Shown here piece by piece: positions 54,014 to 61,303 of a stretch of DNA of 64,000 nt. The translations under genes were made by a program, and so were the position numbers. Positions within the stretch are counted from its first letter, which is position 1, and the number at the start of each line of letters is the position of its first letter. The notes under the pieces are model-generated. The model did no database searches. It was not told where the DNA came from and saw only the letters and a list, made by a program, of their open reading frames with translations. The DNA is from Pseudonocardia sp. HH130630-07 (GTDB lineage Bacteria > Actinomycetota > Actinomycetes > Mycobacteriales > Pseudonocardiaceae): contig NZ_CP013854.1 in the NCBI RefSeq assembly GCF_001698125.1, forward strand, positions 5,394,001 through 5,458,000, given 5' to 3'.

Positions 54014-54028
54014 CAAACTGTCATAACG
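54014..54028 (+). repeat. 15-bp direct repeat, copy 2, in the ligD-like promoter region
   Basis: CAAACTGTCATAACG, identical to 53628-53642. It lies 42-56 bp upstream of the GTG of the LigD-like gene. A TAGGCT box (54058-54063) six bases before that GTG suggests a leaderless start. The repeat could then be an activator or -35 neighbouring site. Confidence 0.5.
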
Positions 54029-54069
54029 ACGGCCGGGTCCCGTGCGGACCGGATCGCTAGGCTCCAGGA

Positions 54070-56007
54070 GTGCCGCTGGACGAGTACCGCCGCAGACGCG
54101 ATGCGCGGCGCACCCCGGAGCCCGTTCCGGAGTCCGAACCCGATCCCGGCGGACCCGGCGGCCGATTCGTCGTCCAGGAGCACCGCGCCACCGCCCTGCA
54201 CTGGGACCTGCGCCTGGAGCGCGACGGCGTCCTCGCGTCCTGGGCGGTGCCCAAGGGGCTGCCCGAGGACCCCGAGACGGTGCGGATGGCGGTGCGTACC
54301 GAGGATCACCCGATCGAGTACCTGGACTTCCACGGCGAGATCCCGCGCGGCGAGTACGGCGGCGGCCGGATGACCGTCTGGGACTCCGGGCGCTACGACA
54401 CCGAGAAGTGGAACGACCGGGAGGTCGCCGTCGTCCTGCACGGCGAGCGGGCCCGCGGCCGCTACGTCCTGCTGCACCGGCCCGCGGAGCGCGCCGACCG
54501 GTGGCTGCTGCGGCGGACGCGCGAGCAGCCCGAGGGCTCGGCCCCGGCCGGGGTACCGCTCCCCCACGATCTCGTGCTCGCCGTCGCCACACCGGCGGAC
54601 CGATTGCCCGAGGGCGAGGGCTGGCGGGTGCGTCCGGTCTTCGGCGGCCGCCGGGTGCTCGTCCGCAGCGACGGTGGACGGGTCTCGTTGCTCCCGGCCG
54701 GACCCGACGGGATCCCGGGCGACCCGGTCGCGGCGCCGGAGGGGCTGCGGACGCTGGGGTACGACCTCGGCTCCGGCGGGCACCTGCTCGATGCGGAGCT
54801 GACCGCCCGGGGCGAGCTGTGGATCATCGACGTCCTGCACACCGGAGGCCGCGACGTCCGCGCGCTCCCCCTCGACGAGCGCCGGGCCCTGCTCGACGCC
54901 CTGCCGGTGGACGGACCGCAGCGTCGCCGGGCGCCGCTCTACCCGGGTGCGGGGGCGTCCCTGCTCGACGCCGTCCGGCGCCAGGGACTGCCCGGCGCCG
55001 TGGCGCTGCGGGAGGGGTCGGCGTACCCGGCGGGGGCCACCGGCGACTGGCAGGAGGTGCTGGTGGACCGGCGCCAGCGAACGGCAGCGAACCGAGACGG
55101 CCACGGCCGGGCCGCACTGAGCAACCCGGACAAGGTCCTCTACCCCGCCACCGGGACGACCAAGGCCGACGTCCTGGGCCACTACCTCACCGTCGCGGAG
55201 GCGATGCTGCCGCACCTGGACGGCCGTCCCACGACGCTCAAGCGCTGGCCGGACGGGGTGGAGGGATCGTCGTTCTTCGAGAAGAACGTGTCCCGGCACG
55301 CCCCGTCGTGGCTGCGTACGGCCCGGGTCGGGACGCCCGGCGGCCGCTCGGAGACCGCCGACTTCGCCGTGCTCGCCGACGCCGAGGGACTGGCCTGGGC
55401 GGCGAACCTGGCCGCGCTGGAGCTGCATGTCCCGCAGTGGCGGCTCGGTCCCCGCGACGGCCGGCACCCGCCGGACCGCGTCGTGTTCGATCTCGACCCC
55501 GGTGAGGGCACGACGGTCCTCGACTGCTGCCGGATCGCGTTGCGGTTGCGTGCGGTGCTGGACGAGTTCGGGTTGCAGGCGTGGCCCTCGACGTCGGGGG
55601 GCAAGGGGATGCAGCTCTACGTCCCGGTCCGGGTCACCGAGGCCGAGCGGACCGCGGAGTTCGCTCGGGAGGTCGCCGAGCGGCTCGCGGCCGAGGATCC
55701 GAAGGACACGACCGCGGTCATGGCCCGGGCCCGGCGCCGGGGCAAGGTGTTCGTCGACTGGAGCCAGAACAACACCGCCAAGACGACCATCGCGTCCTAC
55801 TCGCTGCGCGGGCGGGAGCGCCCCACCGTGGCCACCCCGATCACCTGGGACGAGGTGGAGGCCTGCCGGGACCCGGAGGATCTGGTGTTCACCTGCGCCG
55901 ACCTGCCCGCGCGGCTGGACACCCACGGGGATCTCATGCGACCGCTGCTCGACACCACGGGTTTCCGGTTGCCCCGTGGTGGGGCGGTCACGAGGCTGGG
56001 AGGCTGA
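54070..56007 (+). CDS. ligD: LigD-like NHEJ protein with a degenerate ligase module
   Basis: The product is 645 aa. Order: 3'-phosphoesterase domain (residues about 32-150: HRATALHWDLRLE with His/Asp/Arg, then YLDFHGEIPRGEYGGGRMTVWDSG), a degenerate ligase-like region (about 160-335), and the primase/polymerase domain (about 345-640: metal motif VVFDLDPGEG, Asp474/Asp476, STSGGKGMQLYVP and VDWSQNNTAKTTIASYSLR). In the ligase part the lysine motif KxDG is RPVFGGR (V and G in place of K and D), EGVVAK is PGAVAL, and the W-K-K motif is WQEVLV. The OB fold is also missing. Ligation must come from another protein. The order follows the Pseudomonas LigD. No Ku gene is adjacent. Confidence 0.88.
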   Translation: MPLDEYRRRRDARRTPEPVPESEPDPGGPGGRFVVQEHRATALHWDLRLERDGVLASWAVPKGLPEDPETVRMAVRTEDHPIEYLDFHGEIPRGEYGGGRMTVWDSGRYDTEKWNDREVAVVLHGERARGRYVLLHRPAERADRWLLRRTREQPEGSAPAGVPLPHDLVLAVATPADRLPEGEGWRVRPVFGGRRVLVRSDGGRVSLLPAGPDGIPGDPVAAPEGLRTLGYDLGSGGHLLDAELTARGELWIIDVLHTGGRDVRALPLDERRALLDALPVDGPQRRRAPLYPGAGASLLDAVRRQGLPGAVALREGSAYPAGATGDWQEVLVDRRQRTAANRDGHGRAALSNPDKVLYPATGTTKADVLGHYLTVAEAMLPHLDGRPTTLKRWPDGVEGSSFFEKNVSRHAPSWLRTARVGTPGGRSETADFAVLADAEGLAWAANLAALELHVPQWRLGPRDGRHPPDRVVFDLDPGEGTTVLDCCRIALRLRAVLDEFGLQAWPSTSGGKGMQLYVPVRVTEAERTAEFAREVAERLAAEDPKDTTAVMARARRRGKVFVDWSQNNTAKTTIASYSLRGRERPTVATPITWDEVEACRDPEDLVFTCADLPARLDTHGDLMRPLLDTTGFRLPRGGAVTRLGG

Positions 56008-56011
56008 GCGG

Positions 56012-56785
56012 GTGCCCCACCCGTACCTCGCCGGTCCCCATCCCCGTGCCTACGCCCACCGGGGCTGGCACGTCGGCGAGCTGGCCGACTGCGAGAACAC
56101 CCTCGCCGCGTTCGTCGCGGCCGCGGACCACGGGCTGGGCTACGTGGAGCTGGACGTGCACGCCAGCGCCGACGGCGTGCCGTTCGTGCACCACGACCCG
56201 GTACTGGACCGCACGACCGACCGGACGGGGCGGATCGACCGGCTCCCCGCCGCCGAACTCGACACCGTGCGGGTCGGCGGGCGCGAACCGCTGCCGCGGC
56301 TGTCCGCCGTGCTGGCCGCCGTGCCGGGGGTCCGGATGACGATCGAGCTGAAGTCGGACGCGGTCGTCGCCCCGGCCCTCGCCGTGCTCGACGCGGCGGA
56401 CGCCTGGGACCGGGTCTGCCTGGGGTCGTTCGAGGACCGGCGGCTGACCGCGGCCCGCTCGGCCGCCGGGCCGCGCCTGTGCACCTCGATGGGCCGCGCC
56501 GCGGTGACCGTGCTCCGGGCCAGGGCGTGGGGTGTGCCGGGCCGGTTGCTCCCGGCACCGGCCGGCGTGCTCGCCCAGGTCCCACCGGCGTTCGGGGTGG
56601 TGCCCGTCGCGTCCGACCGGCGGTTCGTCGCGGCGGCGCACGCATCGGGCCGGGAGGTGCACGTGTGGACGGTGGACGAGCCGGCCGGCATGAACCGGCT
56701 GCTCGACCTCGGCGTCGACGGGATCCTGTCCGACCGGCCCGACCTGCTGCTGGGGGTCCTCGGCGAGCGGTCCGGATCTGCGTGA
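56012..56785 (+). CDS. Glycerophosphodiester phosphodiesterase
   Basis: The product is 257 aa. The GDPD catalytic set is visible: AHRGWHVGELADCENTLAAF, then YVELDVHASADGVPFVHHDPVLDRTT and IELKSD. It hydrolyses glycerophosphodiesters to glycerol-3-phosphate and an alcohol. No signal peptide is present. The start GTG has GGGAGG upstream. It follows the LigD-like gene by 4 bp. Confidence 0.92.
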   Translation: MPHPYLAGPHPRAYAHRGWHVGELADCENTLAAFVAAADHGLGYVELDVHASADGVPFVHHDPVLDRTTDRTGRIDRLPAAELDTVRVGGREPLPRLSAVLAAVPGVRMTIELKSDAVVAPALAVLDAADAWDRVCLGSFEDRRLTAARSAAGPRLCTSMGRAAVTVLRARAWGVPGRLLPAPAGVLAQVPPAFGVVPVASDRRFVAAAHASGREVHVWTVDEPAGMNRLLDLGVDGILSDRPDLLLGVLGERSGSA

Positions 56786-56828
56786 TCACACGGAGGCCGG
56801 CCCGGTGTCCCGCCGATACGCTCCCGGC

Positions 56829-58145
56829 GTGACCGCACCGCCACTGTCCGACGTCCCGTCCCGGCGATCTCGGGTCTGGGCCTGGGGGCTCTGGGACTGG
56901 GGCTCCTCGGGCTTCCAGCACATCGCCCTGACCTTCGTCTTCTCGGTGTACCTGACCGACTCGGTCGGCGCGGACCTGCCGGGCGACGTCCCGGCGAACA
57001 GCTGGCTGGCCTGGTCCACCGCCGCCGCCGGGGTCCTCATCGCGGTGCTGGCGCCGGTGATCGGGCGCAGCGCGGACCGCGCCGGGCGGCGGCTGCGGGC
57101 CACCGGGGGGTGGACGGCGCTGGTCGTGCTGTCGATGGCCGCGATGTTCTTCGTCCGCGACGACTGGTCCTACCTCTGGCTCGGCCTGCTCCTGCTCGGC
57201 GCCGCGTCGATCTTCGCCGAGCTCTCCTACGTCTCGTACTACGCGCTGATGGCCCAGGTCTCGACGCCGTCGACGGTCGGGCGGGTGTCCGGATTCGGCT
57301 GGGCGATGGGCTACGTCGGCGGGATCGTCCTGCTGCTGGGGGTCTACCTCGCGTTCCTCTCCGGCGACGGCGGTCTGCTCGGCGTCCCCACCGGCGACGG
57401 GCTCGACGTCCGGATCTCGGTCCTGGTCGCGGCCGGGTGGTTCGCGGTGTTCGCCGTCCCGATGTTCGTGCTGCTGCCCGAGACGCCGCCGGTCGCCCCC
57501 GGGGCGCCCCGGCTCGGCGTCGCCGGTGCGTACCGGGCGCTGGTGCGGGACCTGCGCGCGCTCTACCGGTCGAGCCCGCACACGGTCTGGTTCCTCGGGG
57601 CGAGCGCGCTCTACCGGGACGGGCTGAACGCCATCTTCGCCTTCGGCGGGGTGCTCGCGGTGACGGTGTACGGCCTCGCCCCGGGCCAGGTGCTCGTGTT
57701 CGGCGTGGCGATCAACGTGGTCTCCGCCCTCGGCGCGTTCGTCGGCGGCCGGCTCGACGACCGCATCGGCCCGAAGGCGGTGGTGCTCGGCTCGCTGGTG
57801 GGCCTCGTCGCGGTCGGGACCGTCCTGCTGTTCGTGAGCGGGCCGACGGCGTTCTGGGTGTTCGGGCTGGTACTGGGGGTGTTCGTCGGCCCGGCGCAGG
57901 CGTCCTCGCGGTCCTACCTGCTGCGGATGTGCCCGGCCGGCCAGGAGGGTCAGATGTTCGGGCTCTACGCCACCACCGGGCGGGCCGTCTCGTTCCTCGC
58001 GCCTGCGCTGATCGGCCTGTTCACGTACCTGTTCGGCTCCGACCGGGCCGGGATGGCCGGGATCGTGCTCGTGCTGCTGGCCGGGGTCGTGGCGCTGTCC
58101 GGCGTTCGGTCCCCCGCACTCGCCCGTTCGCATTCCGCCAGGTGA
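56829..58145 (+). CDS. MFS transporter, UMF1/Atg22-like
   Basis: The product is about 438 aa (446 if GTG 56805 is used). About 12 membrane helices are present. The N-terminal WAWGLWDWGSSGFQHI and PVIGRSADRAGRRLRATGGW motifs are those of the UMF1 family. A TACGCT box 7 bp before GTG 56829 suggests a leaderless message. The substrate is unknown; related proteins export amino acids or small molecules. Confidence 0.86.
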   Translation: MTAPPLSDVPSRRSRVWAWGLWDWGSSGFQHIALTFVFSVYLTDSVGADLPGDVPANSWLAWSTAAAGVLIAVLAPVIGRSADRAGRRLRATGGWTALVVLSMAAMFFVRDDWSYLWLGLLLLGAASIFAELSYVSYYALMAQVSTPSTVGRVSGFGWAMGYVGGIVLLLGVYLAFLSGDGGLLGVPTGDGLDVRISVLVAAGWFAVFAVPMFVLLPETPPVAPGAPRLGVAGAYRALVRDLRALYRSSPHTVWFLGASALYRDGLNAIFAFGGVLAVTVYGLAPGQVLVFGVAINVVSALGAFVGGRLDDRIGPKAVVLGSLVGLVAVGTVLLFVSGPTAFWVFGLVLGVFVGPAQASSRSYLLRMCPAGQEGQMFGLYATTGRAVSFLAPALIGLFTYLFGSDRAGMAGIVLVLLAGVVALSGVRSPALARSHSAR

Positions 58146-58392
58146 ACAGTGGTCGACGGCTGTGTGATTAGCGACACACATGGCTGACACGTCACATCAG
58201 CGTGTGTAACGGCGCGCAATAGGGAACACTGGCTCATCGGGCGCAACGAGGGTTACCCCTGGGTAGAATCAGGGGGAACCAGCCTGCCCCGCCGCCGGAA
58301 TAGTGTAGCGCCGCGAACGTTACACCCGGTGGCGGCGACGTAACCGGTCGAGGTGCCGCCGCCTCGACAGACCGCAAGGAGGGTGACGACGC
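58146..58392 (+). promoter_or_regulatory. Promoter/leader region of rbpA
   Basis: The 247-bp gap includes small dyads (GTGTG/CACAC near 58160-58178), a TAGAAT box at 58264-58269 as a candidate -10, and AAGGAGG (58377-58383) as the ribosome-binding site. In streptomycetes rbpA is SigR-controlled; a GGGAAC-like -35 is at 58222-58227 but the matching GTT is not at the expected distance, so SigR control cannot be claimed here. Confidence 0.5.
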
Positions 58393-58734
58393 ATGGCCGA
58401 CCGCGTTCTGCGTGGCAGCCGGCTCGGGGCTGTCAGCTACGAGACCGACCGCAACCATGACCTGGCGCCGCGACAGATGGTCCGTTATGTGTCCGAGTCC
58501 GGTCACGAGTTCGAGGTGCCGTTCGCGAACGACGCCGAGGCCCCGGCGACCTGGGAGTCGCCGCAGGGGGGCGTCGGCCGCCGGGTCGACGGCATCGAGC
58601 CGGAGCAGAAGAAGCAGAAGCCCCCGCGTACGCACTGGGACATGCTGCTCGAGCGGCGTTCCATCGCCGAGCTCGAGGAACTGCTCAACGAGCGACTGGA
58701 GCTGCTGCGCGAGCGGCGCGCCGAGATCGCCTGA
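58393..58734 (+). CDS. rbpA: RNA polymerase-binding protein RbpA
   Basis: The product is 113 aa. The full RbpA layout is visible: GSRLGAVSYETDRNHDLAPRQ tail and core with YVSESGHEFEVPFANDAEAPATWESPQGG, basic linker EQKKQKPPRTHWDMLLERRSIAELEELLNERLELLRERR (sigma-interaction domain). It binds the RNA polymerase beta subunit and sigma and stabilises open complexes in actinobacteria. AAGGAGG precedes it. A ppm1 gene lies convergent downstream, as in mycobacteria. Confidence 0.96.
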   Translation: MADRVLRGSRLGAVSYETDRNHDLAPRQMVRYVSESGHEFEVPFANDAEAPATWESPQGGVGRRVDGIEPEQKKQKPPRTHWDMLLERRSIAELEELLNERLELLRERRAEIA

Positions 58735-58752
58735 GTTCGGACACGGCACGAT

Positions 58753-58789
58753 CGGAGCCCGGATCCCCCGCACGGGGGTCCGGGCTCCG
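58753..58789. terminator. Hairpin between rbpA and ppm1
   Basis: CGGAGCCCGGA...CCCCCG (58753-58770) pairs with CGGGGG...TCCGGGCTCCG (58773-58789) around a minimal loop. It lies between convergent genes. Confidence 0.8.
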
Positions 58790-58809
58790 GTGTGTGCGGG
58801 GCCGGACGG

Positions 58810-59586
58810 TCAGGAGCGGGCGCCCTCGGTGACCGGCCCGGCCGGCTCCTGCGGGATGTCACCACGCCCGAACCGGTAGGACAGGCCCCAGCAGGTCACC
58901 CGCCAGAGCGCCTCGGCCACGATCGAGCTGCTCATCTTCGAGGCGCCCCGCTCGCGCTCGGCGAAGGTGATCGGGACCTCGCGGACGGTGAAGCCGGCCC
59001 GGACGGCGCGCCAGGCCATGTCCACCTGGAAGCAGTAGCCCTGCGAGGCGATCGTCTCGAGGTGCAGCGCCTCGAGCACGGCGCGCCGGTAGACGCGGAA
59101 GCCCCCGGTGATGTCCCGGATCGGGACGCCGAGCGCCAGCCGCGAGTAGAGGTTGCCCCCGCGGGAGAGCACCTCGCGGTGCCACGGCCAGTTGAGGACC
59201 TCGCCGCCGGGCACGTACCGCGACCCCAGGACGACGTCGGCGCTGTCGAGCGCGGCGAGCAGGGCCGGGAGGTCCTCGGGGGCGTGCGAGCCGTCGGCGT
59301 CCATCTCCACCACGACCTGGTGCTCGCCGGACAGCGCGTACCGGAATCCGTCGAGGTAGGCGGCACCGAGACCGGCCTTGGCCCCCCGGTGCAGCACCCG
59401 TACCCGGGGGTCGGCGGCGGCCAGTTCGTCGGCGAGTTCACCGGTACCGTCCGGGCTCGCGTCGTCGACCACGAGGACGTCGGCGTGCGGGACCGCCGCA
59501 TGCACCCGGGCCACCGCAGGACCGAGGTTCTCGCGTTCCTCGTAGGTCGGCACGACGACCAGCACCGCACCCGGTGGTTCCGCCAT
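58810..59586 (-). CDS. ppm1: Polyprenol monophosphomannose synthase
   Basis: The product is 258 aa. GT2 DPM1-type motifs: VLVVVPTYEERENLGPAVARV, VVDDASPDGTGELADEL, VEMDADGSHAPEDLPALL (metal/sugar DXD), RYVPGGEVLNWPW and DITGGFRVYRRAVLEAL. It makes polyprenyl-phosphate-mannose used by membrane mannosyltransferases for lipoglycans and protein mannosylation. No N-acyltransferase domain is fused. It is convergent with rbpA. Confidence 0.92.
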   Translation of the reverse strand: MAEPPGAVLVVVPTYEERENLGPAVARVHAAVPHADVLVVDDASPDGTGELADELAAADPRVRVLHRGAKAGLGAAYLDGFRYALSGEHQVVVEMDADGSHAPEDLPALLAALDSADVVLGSRYVPGGEVLNWPWHREVLSRGGNLYSRLALGVPIRDITGGFRVYRRAVLEALHLETIASQGYCFQVDMAWRAVRAGFTVREVPITFAERERGASKMSSSIVAEALWRVTCWGLSYRFGRGDIPQEPAGPVTEGARS

Positions 59587-59784
59587 TATCGTCCTTCCAC
59601 GACCCCGAACGCCGTTCCGGCGACGGCGACCGACCCTACTGCCTCGCCGCGCTCCCCGGGGCCCGGTACGGGAAGCCGGGGCGGCTCGGCCCGGCCGGGC
59701 ACCCGCCCGTCCGCCGGTGCACGGTCGTCCGGACAGCCTAGTCGGCCTGGGAAGACCGGGCCGCGGCGTGCCCGGGACGCGGGC

Positions 59785-60621
59785 TCAGCGCGCCCCGGCG
59801 AGCAGGTGCGCGTTGCCGAGCGCGTCGAGGACGCCGGGAGCGGCCGGGACGCCGTCGCGCTCGCCGCGCAGGAACCACTCGTAGCCGTAGGCGGCCGCGA
59901 AGGCGTCGTCCGGGACGCTCGCCGGATCGATCTGGCTGGCGTGGGCCAGCATCGCCTCGCGCTTGACGGCGAGATCCGCGCCGGTGCCGCCGACGGCGAC
60001 CGCGATCTCCGCGGTGACCCGGCCGAAGGGGCCACCCGCGGCGCGGGCCGCACCGTGCACGAGGTGCCGGTCGCGGGCGGAGAGCGCGAGGTGCTCGCGG
60101 TCCACCGTCATCCGGTAGCCGGTGGTCCCGGTGAGGGCGACGGCCACCGCACCGGCGGCGTGCGCGGCCCGGTGGTCGGGATGGCCGTAGATGCCGTGGT
60201 CGTCGTCGTGCAGGACGGTCCCGGCGGCCTCGGCGTCGACGAGCTCGGCGACCCGGCGGCCCAGCACGACCGGGTCGGCACCGGCCAGTGCGTGCGGGTG
60301 GGTGGTGCCGGGGCCGCCGGGCAGCCCGGAGTCGCGGTGGCCGAGCAGCACCAGCCGGGAGACCCCCAGCAGGGCGGCGGCGTCCTCCAGCTCCCGCAGC
60401 CTGCGGTGGGTGACGGACTCCCCCGTCGCGAGCGGGAGCCGGGAGCCACCGAGGTCGCCGCCGGTCGCCATCACCAGGACGATGCGGGCCCCGGCGTCGG
60501 CGAGCCGGCGCAGGGTCAGGCCGGTGAAGATGGACTCGTCGTCGGGGTGGGCGTGCAGGGCGAGGACGGTCTCGCCGGAGAGGTCACGGGTACGGGACCC
60601 GGAAGGGTGGTGCAGGGGCAC
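59785..60621 (-). CDS. PIG-L-family deacetylase (MshB/Mca-related)
   Basis: The product is 278 aa. Zinc site HAHPDDE (residues 23-29) and the second His in HDDDHGIYGHPDHRAAH match LmbE/PIG-L deacetylases, the superfamily of MshB and Mca in mycothiol metabolism. The sequence between and the C-terminus (YGYEWFLRG) are compatible with this group but do not prove the substrate. It is preceded by a small Cys-rich ORF on the same strand. The 198-bp gap to ppm1 holds no gene I can see. Confidence 0.85.
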   Translation of the reverse strand: MPLHHPSGSRTRDLSGETVLALHAHPDDESIFTGLTLRRLADAGARIVLVMATGGDLGGSRLPLATGESVTHRRLRELEDAAALLGVSRLVLLGHRDSGLPGGPGTTHPHALAGADPVVLGRRVAELVDAEAAGTVLHDDDHGIYGHPDHRAAHAAGAVAVALTGTTGYRMTVDREHLALSARDRHLVHGAARAAGGPFGRVTAEIAVAVGGTGADLAVKREAMLAHASQIDPASVPDDAFAAAYGYEWFLRGERDGVPAAPGVLDALGNAHLLAGAR

Positions 60622-60705
60622 GGGGTGATCGCTTCGCGTGCGGGGCCGGGGCGGCCGATCGGACGGGACCGGGTACGGGTCACGTGCCGGCGGACGCGCG
60701 GGGGC

Positions 60706-60804
60706 TCAGCGTCGAGGGCACGGACCCGGACGACAGCACCACGCGGCGGCGCGCAGGACGGCGCGCGCGGCGGGGGTCGTCGGGTCGATCACGCGGAGCA
60801 TCAT
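60706..60804 (-). CDS. Small ORF with C-terminal Cys cluster, candidate leader peptide
   Basis: ATG 60804 to TGA 60706-60708 encodes 32 residues beginning MMLRVIDPTT and ending with WCCRPGPCPRR, with three Cys among seven residues near the end. It lies 84 bp upstream of the PIG-L gene on the same strand. Its G-rich ribosome-binding site (GGGGGG, about seven bases before the ATG) lies in the 3' arm of a 13-bp hairpin. Cys-rich leader peptides upstream of sulfur-related genes are known in actinobacteria, but whether this one is translated is not shown. Confidence 0.4.
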   Translation of the reverse strand: MMLRVIDPTTPAARAVLRAAAWCCRPGPCPRR

Positions 60805-60808
60805 GACA

Positions 60809-60841
60809 GCACCCCCCGCCGGATGCCACGGCGGGGGGTGC
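60809..60841 (-). promoter_or_regulatory. 13-bp hairpin that would hide the ribosome-binding site of the small Cys ORF
   Basis: Arms GCACCCCCCGCCG (60809-60821 on the plus strand) and CGGCGGGGGGTGC (60829-60841) pair around a 7-nt loop. On the minus-strand RNA the second arm holds the G-run that would bind 16S rRNA upstream of ATG 60804. It could equally be a terminator for the PspC gene. Confidence 0.55.
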
Positions 60842-60900
60842 GAGACCGCTCACAGATCCCCGGCCGCTGTGGGGCGGCGCGGGGACGGATCGGTGGCCGG

Positions 60901-60996
60901 CTCAGTAGTCGGCTCAGTAGTCGGCTCAGTAGTCGGCTCAGTAGTCGGCTCAGTAGTCGGCTCAGTAGTCGGCTCAGTAGTCGGCTCAGTAGTCGG
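60901..60996. repeat. Perfect tandem repeat, 12 bp x 8
   Basis: CTCAGTAGTCGG is repeated eight times without a mismatch. On the minus strand the unit reads CCGACTACTGAG and spells the last codons of pspC, Ala-Asp-Tyr-stop (GCC GAC TAC TGA), in the same frame. Since 12 is a multiple of three, the stop codon recurs every four codons. Confidence 0.97.
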
Positions 60997-61186
60997 CCTT
61001 CGGCATGATGATCCAGAGCACCAGGTAGATCACGAACTGCGGGCCGGGCAGCAGGCAGGACAGCACGAACAGGAACCGGACGGTGCCGCGGCCCATGCCG
61101 AACCGCTCGGCCAGACCGGCGCACACGCCCGCGATCACCGTCCCGTTGCGCGGTCGGACGAGTCGGCGGGACTGCGGCATGTTCAC
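60986..61186 (-). CDS. PspC-domain small membrane protein
   Basis: The product is 66 aa. A PspC domain with RNGTVIAGVCAGLAERFG and one long hydrophobic helix (FLFVLSCLLPGPQFVIYLVLWIIMP) ends in KADY. GTG 61186 has AAGGAG seven bases upstream. PspC proteins act in envelope stress. The stop codon lies inside the tandem repeat. Confidence 0.88.
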   Translation of the reverse strand: MNMPQSRRLVRPRNGTVIAGVCAGLAERFGMGRGTVRFLFVLSCLLPGPQFVIYLVLWIIMPKADY

Positions 61187-61303
61187 CGGGCTTCTCCTTC
61201 GATCACTTCGGGTGGTACGGCTCCAGCCTGTCAGGTCCCGGGGTGGTTCCGCTCGGGGACACCCCGAGACCGCCCCGGGTTCGGACCCCGAGGGCCCGGA
61301 CGC

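Noticed and set aside
58220..58260. A SigR-type promoter for rbpA (GGGAAC ... GTT)
   Set aside because: The distance between GGGAAC (58222) and the nearest GTT is about 24 bp, too long for the usual 18-19.
60901..60996. A CRISPR array
   Set aside because: Units are 12 bp, contiguous and without spacers.
60638..61008. A repeat protein of the type VVGSVVGSVVGS / SSRLSSRLSSRL on the plus strand
   Set aside because: It is only the translation of the 12-bp minisatellite in frames running opposite to pspC; the same bases explain themselves as repeated pspC end codons.
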